The notes: a model not told the origin generated them from the sequence alone. 41,582 nucleotides of DNA from JAPXSY01 sp033812795 (GCA_033812795.1 JAPXSY010000026.1:1-41582), one strand, 5' to 3'; positions 17,299-26,073 are shown, counted from the stretch's first letter. Numbers and translations: made by a program.

Positions 17299-19074
17299 AT
17301 GAGTCAGAGAGTCCTGCTGTCGGCGAATGAAGCGGTGGCGTGGGCGGCCTGCAAAGCGGGGTGCGCTGTGGCGTCCGCTTATCCGGGCACGCCAAGTACG
17401 GAGATTCTGGAGAACGTCGCCAAATTCAAAGCGTCGATCTACTGCGAATGGGCGGTAAACGAGAAGGTCGGCATGGAGGTCGCGATCGGCGCGTCGATCT
17501 CCGGCGCGCGCGCGTTGACCGCGATGAAGCACGTCGGCCTGAACGTGGCGATGGATCCGCTCATGACCTACACGTATGTGGGGGCAAACGGCGGACTGGT
17601 GATCATCACGGCTGACGATCCCGGGATGCACAGTTCGCAGAACGAGCAGGACAATCGCACTCTGGTGCGCTTCGCGCGCGCCGTATTGTTCGAGCCTGCG
17701 GACAGCCAAGAGGCCTTCGACATGGTAATCGAGGCGTTCGAGGTCTCGGAGCGCTATCAGGTGCCGGTGTTCGTACGTCTGACCACGCGGACTTCGCACA
17801 CCTCCACCGTGGTGGATGTGGGGGATGACTTCGCCCCCGGCCATCCGCCACGCAAACCGTATGTCAAAGATATCCGGCGCTACATCCCGGTACCGATGTT
17901 CGCGCGGCCGCAACGCCTGAAGGCGCAGGAGCGTACTGCGGTCCTGCGTGATCTGGCCTGCGCGTCGCCGTTCAACCGGATTGAGGCAGGCGACACGCGT
18001 TTCGGGATCATCACCTCCGGGGTGACCTACCAGTACGTGAAGGAGGTCTTCCCCGAATTCGCCGTGCTGAAACTGGGCTTTTCAAATCCGTTCCCAGCCG
18101 AACGGGTCCGGGAGTTCGCGGCAAGCGTGGAGCGCGTACTGGTGATCGAAGAGCTGGACCCGTTCATCGAGGAGCAGGTCCGGGCGTTGGGCATCCCGGT
18201 CGTGGGGCACACAACCGAGTTGAACATGTTCGAGATGAATCCGCTGCGGCTCATGACGCTGCGTAACGAATTGCTCGGCGACATCACGCTGCCGGAAGTC
18301 CGGCGGGCGGATGCCGGACTCCCCACGCGGCCGCCGGTTCTGTGCGCCGGGTGCAGCCACCGCGGGGTGTTTTACACGCTCGCCAAGCTGGGTGCGACTG
18401 TCACCGGCGACATCGGCTGTTACACGCTGGGCGCGTTCCCCCCGCTCAACGCCATGGACACCACGATCTGCATGGGCGCCTCCGTCGGCAACGCCTACGG
18501 CATGGAGAAAGCCGGCAAGGGCGGACGCCTCTGCGCGGTGATCGGTGACTCCACCTTTTTCCATTCCGGCATGACCGGTATCTTGAATGTGCTGTACAAC
18601 GGCGGCAGGACCACGACGGTCGTGCTCGACAACCGGATCACCGGCATGACCGGGCATCAGGACAATCCGGGGTCGGGCAAGACCCTGTGCGGTGATCCCG
18701 CGCCGGTCACGGATATAGCGGAGGTTGCCAAGGCCATGGGGTTCCGGCGCGTTGTGAAGGTCGACGCATACGATCTCAAGACACTGGAAAAGGTGTTGGC
18801 GGAAGAGTTGGACGCGGATGAGCCTTCAGTGGTGGTGGCTGGCGGACCTTGCCGCATCGCGGCCAAGCTGATGAACGCCGGCACTTTCGAGGTGGATGCG
18901 GAGAAGTGCAAGGCTTGCGGCGCATGTTTCAAGCTGGGCTGCCCTGCGATTGAAAGGGGCGAAACGGTTGTTGAAGGAAAGCGTTACAAGGCGCGCATCG
19001 ATCCGGTGCAGTGTTCTGGGTGTGACCTGTGCCCGCAGGTCTGCAAATTCGACGCGATCAAACGGGTGCGGTAG
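17299..19074 (+). CDS. iorA: Indolepyruvate:ferredoxin oxidoreductase alpha subunit
   Basis: IorA, with IorB, oxidatively decarboxylates aryl pyruvates from aromatic amino acids to aryl-acetyl-CoA and reduces ferredoxin. The start is ATG at 17299 (GGAG 8 nt upstream); the frame is open further upstream through the tRNA fragment, but that part is not protein-like. The 591 residues include the N-terminal pyrimidine-binding domain (SANEAVAWAACKAGC; YPGTPSTEI), the thiamine-diphosphate domain (GDIGCYTLGAFPPLN near 370, then GDSTFF and DNRITGMTGHQDNP), and two C-terminal 4Fe-4S motifs (CKACGACFKLGCP, CSGCDLCPQVC). Its partner iorB is separated from it by a methyltransferase gene. Confidence 0.95.
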   Translation: MSQRVLLSANEAVAWAACKAGCAVASAYPGTPSTEILENVAKFKASIYCEWAVNEKVGMEVAIGASISGARALTAMKHVGLNVAMDPLMTYTYVGANGGLVIITADDPGMHSSQNEQDNRTLVRFARAVLFEPADSQEAFDMVIEAFEVSERYQVPVFVRLTTRTSHTSTVVDVGDDFAPGHPPRKPYVKDIRRYIPVPMFARPQRLKAQERTAVLRDLACASPFNRIEAGDTRFGIITSGVTYQYVKEVFPEFAVLKLGFSNPFPAERVREFAASVERVLVIEELDPFIEEQVRALGIPVVGHTTELNMFEMNPLRLMTLRNELLGDITLPEVRRADAGLPTRPPVLCAGCSHRGVFYTLAKLGATVTGDIGCYTLGAFPPLNAMDTTICMGASVGNAYGMEKAGKGGRLCAVIGDSTFFHSGMTGILNVLYNGGRTTTVVLDNRITGMTGHQDNPGSGKTLCGDPAPVTDIAEVAKAMGFRRVVKVDAYDLKTLEKVLAEELDADEPSVVVAGGPCRIAAKLMNAGTFEVDAEKCKACGACFKLGCPAIERGETVVEGKRYKARIDPVQCSGCDLCPQVCKFDAIKRVR

Positions 19075-19094
19075 CCGGTCACATTCTTCTTCTT

Positions 19095-19952
19095 ATGGGT
19101 AAAAAAAAGACATTCAAACCTAACGACGGACGATGTTTTGTTCCGAAGAGCAAGCGTAAGCCTCGTGATATCAAGAACAAGCTTTTCGAAGGCGATTGTC
19201 TGAAGATATTGCCGTTTTTCCCCGATGCCTGTGTAGACATGGTGCTGTGCGATCTGCCTTACGGGACAACTCAAAACAAATGGGACAGTCTTATCCCTTT
19301 GGATCCACTTTGGGAGCAGTACCGCAGGATTCTTAAGCCGAGAGGTGTCGTGGTTCTAACCGCGCAGGGGATTTTCACCGCCAGAGTTATTTTGAGCAAC
19401 GAGGCATGGTTCAAATACAAAATCGTTTGGGAAAAATCCAAACCCACAAATTTCTTGAACGCTAAAAGGCAACCGCTCAGAAAGCATGAGGATGTGTGCG
19501 TTTTTTATGCTAGGCAACCCGTTTACAACCCACAGATGAATAGTGGAGAGCCGTATGATAAAGGTGTGCGGAAAAACCAATTGTCCGGTAGCTACGGTGA
19601 TTTCCAACCGGCGCGTGTAAAGAGTAGTGGTGCGCGCTATCCTACAGATGTCGTCTATTTCAAAACAGCCGAGAGCGAGGGGCCGGTGTGGCATCCCACG
19701 CAGAAACCGGTTGAACTTGGACGGTATTTAATCCGGACGTTTACCGAGCCAAGGGCGCTGGTGCTTGACAACGCATTCGGGAGCGGGAGTTTTCTTGTTG
19801 CTGCTGCGTTGGAAGGGCGGAGTTATGTTGGTATTGAGCGCAATCAGGATGTTCATCTGTTCAAAAAGGTTCAAGTTGATTACGTGGGGGTCGCGCGCGG
19901 GCGAATCGAAAGAAGCTCTTGTACCCCCCCTGAAGGAGAAGAGCATGAGTGA
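19095..19952 (+). CDS. Orphan DNA methyltransferase (beta-class, N4-C or N6-A) inserted between iorA and iorB
   Basis: This protein transfers methyl groups to an amino nitrogen in DNA. In its 285 residues the catalytic motif DLPYG (about residue 53) precedes the SAM-binding motif NAFGSGSF near the C-terminus. This order defines beta-class enzymes; WHPTQKPVELGRYLIRTF in between is also typical. The start (MGKKKTFKPN) lies 21 nt after iorA with no clear SD, and the end overlaps the iorB start by 8 nt. The gene is visibly more AT-rich than both neighbours. No restriction endonuclease is adjacent, so it is solitary. The target site cannot be predicted. Confidence 0.85.
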   Translation: MGKKKTFKPNDGRCFVPKSKRKPRDIKNKLFEGDCLKILPFFPDACVDMVLCDLPYGTTQNKWDSLIPLDPLWEQYRRILKPRGVVVLTAQGIFTARVILSNEAWFKYKIVWEKSKPTNFLNAKRQPLRKHEDVCVFYARQPVYNPQMNSGEPYDKGVRKNQLSGSYGDFQPARVKSSGARYPTDVVYFKTAESEGPVWHPTQKPVELGRYLIRTFTEPRALVLDNAFGSGSFLVAAALEGRSYVGIERNQDVHLFKKVQVDYVGVARGRIERSSCTPPEGEEHE

Positions 19953-20532
19953 GAACGTCACAAACGTTTCCTTAGTTGGCGTGGGCGGTCAGGGCATCCT
20001 GCTCACCAGCGACATCCTCGCCAAAACCGCGGTCCTCGCGGGTCTGGACGTCAAAAAGAGCGAAATCCACGGTATGGCGCAGCGCGGCGGCAGTGTGATC
20101 AGCCAGGTACGCTTCGGCGAAAAGGTGTATTCGCCGATTATCCCGGACGGTGCCAGCAACTTGCTGGTCGCGTTCGAGCGGCTGGAGGCGCTGCGCTGGC
20201 GGCATCTGCTCGCGCCGGACGGCAAAGTGCTGATCAACAGTCTGGACATGACGCCGATCACGGTTTCGAGCGGCCAGCAGGCTGCGGTGACGGATCTGGA
20301 TGACCGTCTGCGCGCCGAATATCCGTCCGCGCTGTATGTTGACGCGCTGACGATCGCCAAGGAGATGGGCAACATGCGCACGATGAACATGGTGATCGCG
20401 GGTGCGCTCTCGGCCTTGTTGCCGTTCGAACCCGAAATCTGGAAACAGGCGATGCGCGAACGGATCCCGGGTGCGCTGATCGAACTGAACCTCCGCGCCT
20501 TTGATGCCGGCCGTCAGGCTATATCGGGGTGA
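19945..20532 (+). CDS. iorB: Indolepyruvate:ferredoxin oxidoreductase beta subunit
   Basis: IorB is the gamma-domain partner of IorA. The start is ATG at 19945 with SD AAGGAG, inside the last codons of the methyltransferase. The 195 residues begin NVSLVGVGGQGILLTSDILA and continue with KKSEIHGMAQRGGSVISQVR, both diagnostic of the 2-oxoacid:acceptor oxidoreductase gamma/beta family. It is normally next to iorA; here 870 nt separate them. Confidence 0.93.
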   Translation: MSENVTNVSLVGVGGQGILLTSDILAKTAVLAGLDVKKSEIHGMAQRGGSVISQVRFGEKVYSPIIPDGASNLLVAFERLEALRWRHLLAPDGKVLINSLDMTPITVSSGQQAAVTDLDDRLRAEYPSALYVDALTIAKEMGNMRTMNMVIAGALSALLPFEPEIWKQAMRERIPGALIELNLRAFDAGRQAISG

Positions 20533-20536
20533 TGCG

Positions 20537-20998
20537 GTGTCCGCGCTCTCCAAACTGCTGCAGCGCACCCTCAACCTCCGTCGCAAAGAGACGGAACGGA
20601 AAGAACTTCCGCGTTCGGCCCGTGTCGGCGCATGGGGCGAGGAGCAAGCCGCCGCGTACCTTTCCGCGCGCGGGTACACGGTGCTGGGCCGCAATGTCCG
20701 GCCCAACCGCCGCGACGAACTGGATCTCGTCGTCCGCCAAGGCGATACCCTCGTGTTCGTGGAGGTCAAGACGCGCCACCGCGAAACGTTCGCCCGTCCG
20801 GCGCGGGCGGTGAATCCGGCGAAACGTCACGCGCTGAACCGCGCGGCCGTGGCCTATCTCCGGAAGGCGCGTTTTCCGGATCTGTATTACCGTTTCGATG
20901 TGATTGAGGTTCTGGGGCAGCCTGAAGAGGGTGAGCCGCTGATCCGCCATCTGGAAAACGCCTTTTCGTTCGAGCGGCGTTTCGTTTTTCCCGTGTGA
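20537..20998 (+). CDS. yraN: YraN family protein (UPF0102, nuclease-fold)
   Basis: This family has an endonuclease-like fold and unknown cellular role. GTG at 20537 is chosen as start (GGGGTG upstream, 4 nt after the iorB stop); it gives 153 residues. The family core is clear: GEEQAAAYLSARGYTVLGRN, then DELDLVVRQGDTLVFVEVKT, where the Asp/Glu and ExK residues form the PD-(D/E)xK-like site, and NPAKRHALNRAA. A longer start at 20501 within iorB is possible. Confidence 0.88.
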   Translation: MSALSKLLQRTLNLRRKETERKELPRSARVGAWGEEQAAAYLSARGYTVLGRNVRPNRRDELDLVVRQGDTLVFVEVKTRHRETFARPARAVNPAKRHALNRAAVAYLRKARFPDLYYRFDVIEVLGQPEEGEPLIRHLENAFSFERRFVFPV

Positions 20999-21042
20999 CG
21001 CGTGACGCCGCGCAGGGAAACGCCCCGTAACCCGGAGCCATC

Positions 21043-21822
21043 GTGATTACTGAAACCTATTACGACACGCACGCGCATTTCACCCTGACCGCCGCAGAGA
21101 CCGTAGCCGTGCTCAGCCGGGCGCGCGAAGCCGGGGTCAGCCGTGTGGTGGCGGTGGGCGGCAACGCGAAACTGAACGCCGGCGCCCTTGCCGCAGCCCA
21201 AGCGTTTCCGGATGCGATCCGTCTGGCACTGGGGTTCGACCGCGATCAGGCCACCGAAGCCGAACCGGAGGTCTTTGTGGAGACACTGCGGCAACTCGCC
21301 GAAACGTATCCGTTCGCGGCAGTGGGCGAAACAGGACTGGACTTCCACTTTCATCCCGAAACCGCAGAGGCCCAGTGCGCACTCTTCGCGGCGCAATTGC
21401 GACTGGCCGACGTCTGGAAACGACCGGTCATCGTCCACACGCGCGAAGCCGACGACGCGACCCTGCGCGTGCTGGACGAGACGCCTTGGCACGGCCAGGG
21501 TCTGCGCGGGGTGATCCACTGTTTCACCGGCGACACACGGTTTGCCGCGCAGTTGCTCGACCGCCAGATGGCCCTCAGCTTCAGCGGGATCGTCACCTTC
21601 CGGCAGGCCGAAAGCGTACGCGCCAGCGCGGCCTTCGTGCCGGATGACCGGCTCCTGATCGAAACGGACTCGCCTTATCTGGCACCGGTGCCGATGCGCG
21701 GGCAACGCAACGAGCCCGCGTATGTGACCCATGTGGCCGCCTGTCTGGCGGCTGTGCGCAAGACCCGACCCGAACGGGTGGCGGAAATCACGACCCGTAA
21801 TGCACGCGCCCTGTTTGGCTGA
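21043..21822 (+). CDS. tatD: TatD family metal-dependent hydrolase/deoxyribonuclease
   Basis: TatD-type enzymes are metal-dependent 3'-5' exonucleases or DNases of the amidohydrolase superfamily. The start is GTG at 21043 with SD CGGAG. The 259 residues hold the whole metal site: DTHAH (8-12), GETGLDFH (about 97), VHTRE (about 131), IHCFTG (about 158) and the final ETDSPYLAP (about 208). The length is standard. It lies 44 nt after yraN, in the same direction. Confidence 0.92.
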   Translation: MITETYYDTHAHFTLTAAETVAVLSRAREAGVSRVVAVGGNAKLNAGALAAAQAFPDAIRLALGFDRDQATEAEPEVFVETLRQLAETYPFAAVGETGLDFHFHPETAEAQCALFAAQLRLADVWKRPVIVHTREADDATLRVLDETPWHGQGLRGVIHCFTGDTRFAAQLLDRQMALSFSGIVTFRQAESVRASAAFVPDDRLLIETDSPYLAPVPMRGQRNEPAYVTHVAACLAAVRKTRPERVAEITTRNARALFG

Positions 21823-22017
21823 CACACACCTTCCACATGCAACCGATCATCGTCTGGACATGCGTGCCGTATCGGCTGATCAGGCCAATAGAAGAAGACG
21901 AAGGGAAATGGGATGTCATGAAAAAACCTTTGTGTGTGACTAAATCGGGTTACGGGCTCCGCCCGCATTGGGATTGTATGGCAGATCGTCGCGCCGGACA
22001 GAGAGGCAGGAATGATA

Positions 22018-22045
22018 TCGACCGAACTACCGCTTGTGGTATAAT
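22018..22045 (+). promoter_or_regulatory. Promoter of the L,D-transpeptidase gene
   Basis: -35 TCGACC (22018-22023), 16-bp spacer and perfect -10 TATAAT (22040-22045). The -10 overlaps an in-frame ATG at 22044, so that ATG cannot be the start of a message made from this promoter; the GTG at 22080 can. Confidence 0.7.
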
Positions 22046-22079
22046 GCGGGCCATTGCTAAACGGAAAGGATTCGGCACG

Positions 22080-23039
22080 GTGGGGTTCGCAAAACAGGTT
22101 GGCATGTGGCTGGCGGGCATCAGTCTGGCTTCGGCCGTGACGGGCGCCGAGCCGACTTCGGCCACAAGCCAGCGCTTCGTCCGATACCGTTCCGGCTTTA
22201 ACCGGGATGTGCTGAGTCTGCAAGTGTTGCTGGACCGTCGCAACTTGTCGTGCAACTGCGTGGACGGTATGTGGGGCAAACGAACGCAGATCGCCCTGAT
22301 GACGTGGCAGACCTTGAACGGACTGCCGGCCACCGGTGTGCCGGACGCCGCAGTGCTGGAGGCTCTGGGCGGGGATGCGGATGTCCTGACCCGGCACACG
22401 GTGACAGAAGCGGACCGGGCCGCGATCGGGCCGGTTCCGGAATCCTGGGAGGAACGGGCGCGACTTCCCAGCATGACGTACGAGACGATTCAGGAGAAGG
22501 TGGCGGAGCAGGGCCACACCTCTCAGCGGGCACTGGCGCGTCTGAACCCGGAGGTCGCGTGGCCCAATCCGCCCGTCGGCACGGAGATCGTGCTGCCCGA
22601 TTGCACTACGCGCGTCCCGTCCGTCAAAGCCGGTTCCGTGCGCATCGCGCTTAGCCGCATGGAGGTCACGGTGTTCGACGCGGCGGGCAAACTGATCGCA
22701 CTCTTCCCCTGCTCGATCGCGCGGGAGAAGCGGCACCGCCCTGACGGTGAGCTGACGGTGAAAAATATCGCTCCCAATCCGAACTATCTGTATGACCCGC
22801 ACCTGTTTGATCCGAAAGGTCCGAAGCGATCGAAGTTGGTGATCCCGCCGGGGCCCAACAACCCGGTAGGCCTCGCCTGGGTGGGCCTCTCGCTGCAGGG
22901 CTACGGCATTCACGGCACGCCGTTCCCCGAGCAGATCGGCCGGGCCGAATCCAAAGGCTGCTTCCGGTTGGCCAACTGGAATGCGGTCCGTTTCCTGAAT
23001 TTGGTCGAGCCCGGCCTGCCGGTGGTGGTGGAAGAGTGA
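22080..23039 (+). CDS. Secreted L,D-transpeptidase with peptidoglycan-binding domain
   Basis: This is a periplasmic YkuD-fold enzyme that cross-links peptidoglycan or attaches proteins to it. GTG 22080 (AAGGA 10 nt upstream) is preferred over in-frame ATGs further upstream, since a perfect -10 overlaps the nearest one. The 319 residues begin with a signal peptide (VGMWLAGISLASAVTGA), then a PG_binding_1-type domain (DVLSLQVLLDRRNL; WGKRTQIALMTWQTLNGLP), a LysM-like linker, and the catalytic domain with GIHGTPFPEQIG and SKGCFRLANWNA, which hold the catalytic His and Cys. The stop overlaps the thiD start. Confidence 0.9.
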   Translation: MGFAKQVGMWLAGISLASAVTGAEPTSATSQRFVRYRSGFNRDVLSLQVLLDRRNLSCNCVDGMWGKRTQIALMTWQTLNGLPATGVPDAAVLEALGGDADVLTRHTVTEADRAAIGPVPESWEERARLPSMTYETIQEKVAEQGHTSQRALARLNPEVAWPNPPVGTEIVLPDCTTRVPSVKAGSVRIALSRMEVTVFDAAGKLIALFPCSIAREKRHRPDGELTVKNIAPNPNYLYDPHLFDPKGPKRSKLVIPPGPNNPVGLAWVGLSLQGYGIHGTPFPEQIGRAESKGCFRLANWNAVRFLNLVEPGLPVVVEE

Positions 23040-23905
23040 GCGACGAGCGAAACGACGAATGCGCGTGTCTGGAGCCGGTGCGGTTGCCCGTGGCCTTAAC
23101 GATCGCGGGTAGCGATAGCGGCGGCAATGCGGGTATTCAGGCGGATCTGCGCGCCTTCCATGTTTTCGGCGTACACGGCTGCACGGTAATCGCGGCACTG
23201 ACCGCACAGAATCCCTTCGGCGTGCGTGCCGTACTGACTGCCGATGCCGCATTTGTGGCAGAGCAGTTGGATACCGTGCTCGACGTGTACGGCATCACGG
23301 CGCTCAAAACCGGCATGCTCGCCTGCCCCGAGGTGATCGAGGCCGTGGCCGACTGTCTGGTGTGCCACAACCGGATCGCGAAGGTGATCGATCCCGTGAT
23401 GGTCGCGACGAGCGGTGCGCGTCTGCTCGCGGAGGATGCGTTGGAGATGTTGACGTCGCGGCTGTTGCCTTTGGCCACCCTGCTGACGCCCAATTTGGCC
23501 GAGACCGAAGTACTGCTGGGTTCGGATCGGACGGTGCAGACGTTGGAGGCGATGCAGGAGGCGGCCCGCGAACTGGCGGATCGCTTCGGCTGTGCGGTGT
23601 TGGTCAAAGGAGGACATGCCGACTCGCCCTGCGCCGAAGATGTGCTGTATGACGGTGCGGCATTGCATCGTGTGACAACACCGCGACTGGTGTCGCCAGC
23701 GTCGACGCACGGAACCGGGTGCTCGCTCAGCGCGGCCATTGCGGCTTCGCTGGCGCTCGGGCGTCCGTTGGTCGAGGCGGTGACCGAGGGCAAGGCGTAT
23801 GTGTATGAATCGATCCGCACCGGTGCGCAGGTCGGCGAGGTGGCAACGGTGCTGGGCACCCCCACGCGTCTGCCGTGTGATCGGGTGACGGTCGAAACGG
23901 TGTGA
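23036..23905 (+). CDS. thiD: Hydroxymethylpyrimidine/phosphomethylpyrimidine kinase
   Basis: ThiD phosphorylates HMP to HMP-PP in thiamine synthesis. The start is GTG at 23036, overlapping the previous stop as GTGA. The 289 residues carry TIAGSDSGGNAGIQADLRAF near the start, ALKTGMLA, DPVMVATSG and the anion-hole motif HGTGCSLSAAIAA near residue 225. These are the ribokinase-superfamily ThiD signatures. Together with thiC 16 nt downstream it forms a pyrimidine-branch thiamine unit. No TPP riboswitch fits between the overlapping genes. Confidence 0.95.
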   Translation: MSDERNDECACLEPVRLPVALTIAGSDSGGNAGIQADLRAFHVFGVHGCTVIAALTAQNPFGVRAVLTADAAFVAEQLDTVLDVYGITALKTGMLACPEVIEAVADCLVCHNRIAKVIDPVMVATSGARLLAEDALEMLTSRLLPLATLLTPNLAETEVLLGSDRTVQTLEAMQEAARELADRFGCAVLVKGGHADSPCAEDVLYDGAALHRVTTPRLVSPASTHGTGCSLSAAIAASLALGRPLVEAVTEGKAYVYESIRTGAQVGEVATVLGTPTRLPCDRVTVETV

Positions 23906-23921
23906 ACGGAAACAGAGAAAC

Positions 23922-25205
23922 ATGACGCAACTCCAATCCGCAAAGGCGGGGACAGTCACCGAGGCGATGGCCCGGATTGCCGAGACAGAGGGTGTCACGC
24001 CCGAACAGGTGCGGGAGGCCGTGGCCTGCGGCAAAGCGGTGATCCCTCTCAATCCCGCGCATGCGGGAGTCCGTCCCGTAGGGGTCGGACGTCTCTTCTC
24101 CACCAAAGTCAACGCGAACCTAGGGCGTTCGCCGACCCGCTCGGGAAAGCACGATGAACTGGAGAAACTTCGCATCGCACTTGATGCCGGCGCCGACTTT
24201 GTGATGGATCTGAGCGTGGGACCGGACGTGAGTCTGATCCGGCAGGGCATGCTGGAGGCTTCGCCCGCGCCGCTCGGGACCGTACCGGTCTACGAGACCC
24301 TCTCCCGTCTCGAAGGTGACGTGCCGGACATGCGGCCCGAAATGCTGCTGGGGGTCATCCGCGAACAGGCCGAACAGGGTGTGGACTTCATGACGCTGCA
24401 CGCGGGCCTGTTACTGCGCCATGTGGATCTGGCCATGCAGCGCATCATGGGTATCGTGAGCCGCGGCGGCGCGATCATGGCGGAGTGGATGCGGCGCAAC
24501 GAGGCCGAGAACCCGCTGTACACGCACTGGGATGAAGTGCTCGACATTCTGGTGCGGCATGACGTGACGGTGTCGCTGGGCGACGGGTTGCGGCCCGGTT
24601 GTCTGGCGGATGCGAGTGATGCGGCGCAGTTCGGCGAATTGGACGTGCTCGGCGCACTCGTGACCCGCTGCCGCGCACGGGGTGTGCAGGTGATGGTCGA
24701 AGGTCCCGGGCATGTGCCATTCGACCAGATTCAAATGAATATGGAGCGCCAGCAGGCGGTCTGTGACGGTGCGCCGTTCTATGTGCTGGGACCGGTGGTG
24801 ACGGATATCGCGCCGGGATATGACCATATCACCTCCAGCATCGGCGCTACGGCCGCCGCCTGTTACGGCGCCTCGCTGCTCTGTTATGTGACACCCGCGG
24901 AACATCTCGGACTTCCGGAGGCAGATGAGGTCCGTCAAGGGGTGATCGCACACCGCATCGCGGCGCATGCCGGCGATGTGGCGCGGGGCAGACCCGGCGC
25001 ACGGAACCGTGACGATGCGATGTCCCGCGCGCGCGCGGCCTTCGACTGGGAGGGGCAGTTCACGTTGGCGCTCGATCCGGCCGGCGCCCGCGCCCGCTGG
25101 CTCAAAACGCGTTCCCCGCAGGACGGGGCCGCGGACGATCACTGCTCCATGTGCGGCAAAGTGTTCTGTGCGATCCGCACATCCAAACGCATCCGCGGCG
25201 AGTAG
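23922..25205 (+). CDS. thiC: Phosphomethylpyrimidine synthase ThiC (short form)
   Basis: ThiC is a radical-SAM enzyme that converts 5-aminoimidazole ribotide to HMP-P. The 427 residues correspond to the short form that lacks the N-terminal ThiC-associated domain. Seen are KVNANLGRSP, the core GADFVMDLS, SLGDGLRPGC, VMVEGPGHVPFDQI and GYDHITSSIGA. The non-canonical radical-SAM cluster CSMCGKVFC lies close to the C-terminus. The last 67 nt overlap the convergent lgt gene, so the cluster Cys codons lie partly within lgt antisense sequence. Confidence 0.96.
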   Translation: MTQLQSAKAGTVTEAMARIAETEGVTPEQVREAVACGKAVIPLNPAHAGVRPVGVGRLFSTKVNANLGRSPTRSGKHDELEKLRIALDAGADFVMDLSVGPDVSLIRQGMLEASPAPLGTVPVYETLSRLEGDVPDMRPEMLLGVIREQAEQGVDFMTLHAGLLLRHVDLAMQRIMGIVSRGGAIMAEWMRRNEAENPLYTHWDEVLDILVRHDVTVSLGDGLRPGCLADASDAAQFGELDVLGALVTRCRARGVQVMVEGPGHVPFDQIQMNMERQQAVCDGAPFYVLGPVVTDIAPGYDHITSSIGATAAACYGASLLCYVTPAEHLGLPEADEVRQGVIAHRIAAHAGDVARGRPGARNRDDAMSRARAAFDWEGQFTLALDPAGARARWLKTRSPQDGAADDHCSMCGKVFCAIRTSKRIRGE

Positions 25206-25987
25206 ACGGCGAGCGCCAGTCCCAGGGCGAACAGTACGAGGCTGATCGCCTGACTAATGGAGAACGGCCCCACAGCGAGACGCGGGTCACCCCGCAGCAT
25301 TTCGATCCCGAAACGCAACGTGGCGTAGGCCATCAGATAACAACCGGTGAGGAGTCCGCGCAGCGTGCGGCACCGTGGATAAAGGGTGAACAACACAACG
25401 AAGAGCAACGCGTTGGCCCCGGCCTCGATCAACTGCGTGGGGATCACCGGCAAGCTCGCCGTCGCGTGCTGCGAAATCAGCGGCGGCTTCGCGGAAACAT
25501 GCTCCCACCAAGCGGGCGACCCTTGCGGAAAAGCCACTCCGAAGCGCGAGGTGGTTACCCTGCCGTAGCAGCAGCCGTGCAGAAAACAGCCGACCCGACC
25601 GAAAGCGTGGCCAAGCGGCACGACCGTCAGCACCAGATCGGTGATCGACAGCACATGTTGCCGGCGGATGCGCGCGTAGAGCAACAGGACCAGCGCTGCC
25701 GCGAGAAAGCCGCCGTAGAACATCAAACCGCCCTGATCCAAACGCAGGATCATCAGCGGCGCGTCCGCGAACTCCGCGTGCCAGTGCTCGAGCACATAAG
25801 CGGCGCGGGCTCCCAGCAACGCCGAGATCATCAGCCAAGTCAGCAGCGTGGTCAGCTGATCCGCGTCCTGCCCCGTCCGTTTGCAGAGCAGCACCGCCGT
25901 CCGCCAGCCAAACAGAAATCCGAGCGCCATACAAAGGCCGAACGCCCGGATGGTGACCGGCCCGAACTCCATGAGAATCGAATGCAT
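25139..25987 (-). CDS. lgt: Phosphatidylglycerol:prolipoprotein diacylglyceryl transferase
   Basis: Lgt is an inner-membrane enzyme that adds the diacylglyceryl group to the lipobox Cys of prolipoproteins. The 282 residues have about seven membrane segments. The signature HAFGRVGCFLHGCCYGR (about residue 130, catalytic Arg/Gly motif) and VIPTQLIEAGAN are clear. The start is ATG at 25987, with no SD and a -10 box 8 nt upstream, so the transcript may be leaderless. The C-terminus overlaps thiC by 67 nt in convergent orientation. It faces a LolA-like lipoprotein-handling gene across 134 nt. Confidence 0.95.
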   Translation of the reverse strand: MHSILMEFGPVTIRAFGLCMALGFLFGWRTAVLLCKRTGQDADQLTTLLTWLMISALLGARAAYVLEHWHAEFADAPLMILRLDQGGLMFYGGFLAAALVLLLYARIRRQHVLSITDLVLTVVPLGHAFGRVGCFLHGCCYGRVTTSRFGVAFPQGSPAWWEHVSAKPPLISQHATASLPVIPTQLIEAGANALLFVVLFTLYPRCRTLRGLLTGCYLMAYATLRFGIEMLRGDPRLAVGPFSISQAISLVLFALGLALAVYSPRMRLDVRIAQNTLPHMEQ

Positions 25988-25995
25988 GATTCGGT

Positions 25996-26024
25996 ATCAT
26001 AGGTTTTCTGTGGCCGTACCGCAA
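25996..26024 (-). promoter_or_regulatory. Promoter of lgt (possibly leaderless)
   Basis: Minus-strand -35 TTGCGG (26019-26024), 17-bp spacer and -10 TATGAT (25996-26001). The ATG lies at 25987, so the expected start of transcription is within a few nt of it. Confidence 0.55.
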
Positions 26025-26044
26025 TGCGAATGATATTCCGCTTG

Positions 26045-26073
26045 TTGCGGAGAGGCCGGGGATATGCTATACA
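26045..26073 (+). promoter_or_regulatory. Promoter of the LolA-like operon
   Basis: -35 TTGCGG (26045-26050), 17-bp spacer and -10 TATACA (26068-26073), divergent from the lgt promoter. Both promoters have the same -35 hexamer and spacer length. Confidence 0.55.

Noticed and set aside
23000..23060. A TPP riboswitch ahead of thiD-thiC
   Set aside because: thiD overlaps the upstream gene by 4 nt and no conserved thi-box pattern was seen, so no leader exists there.
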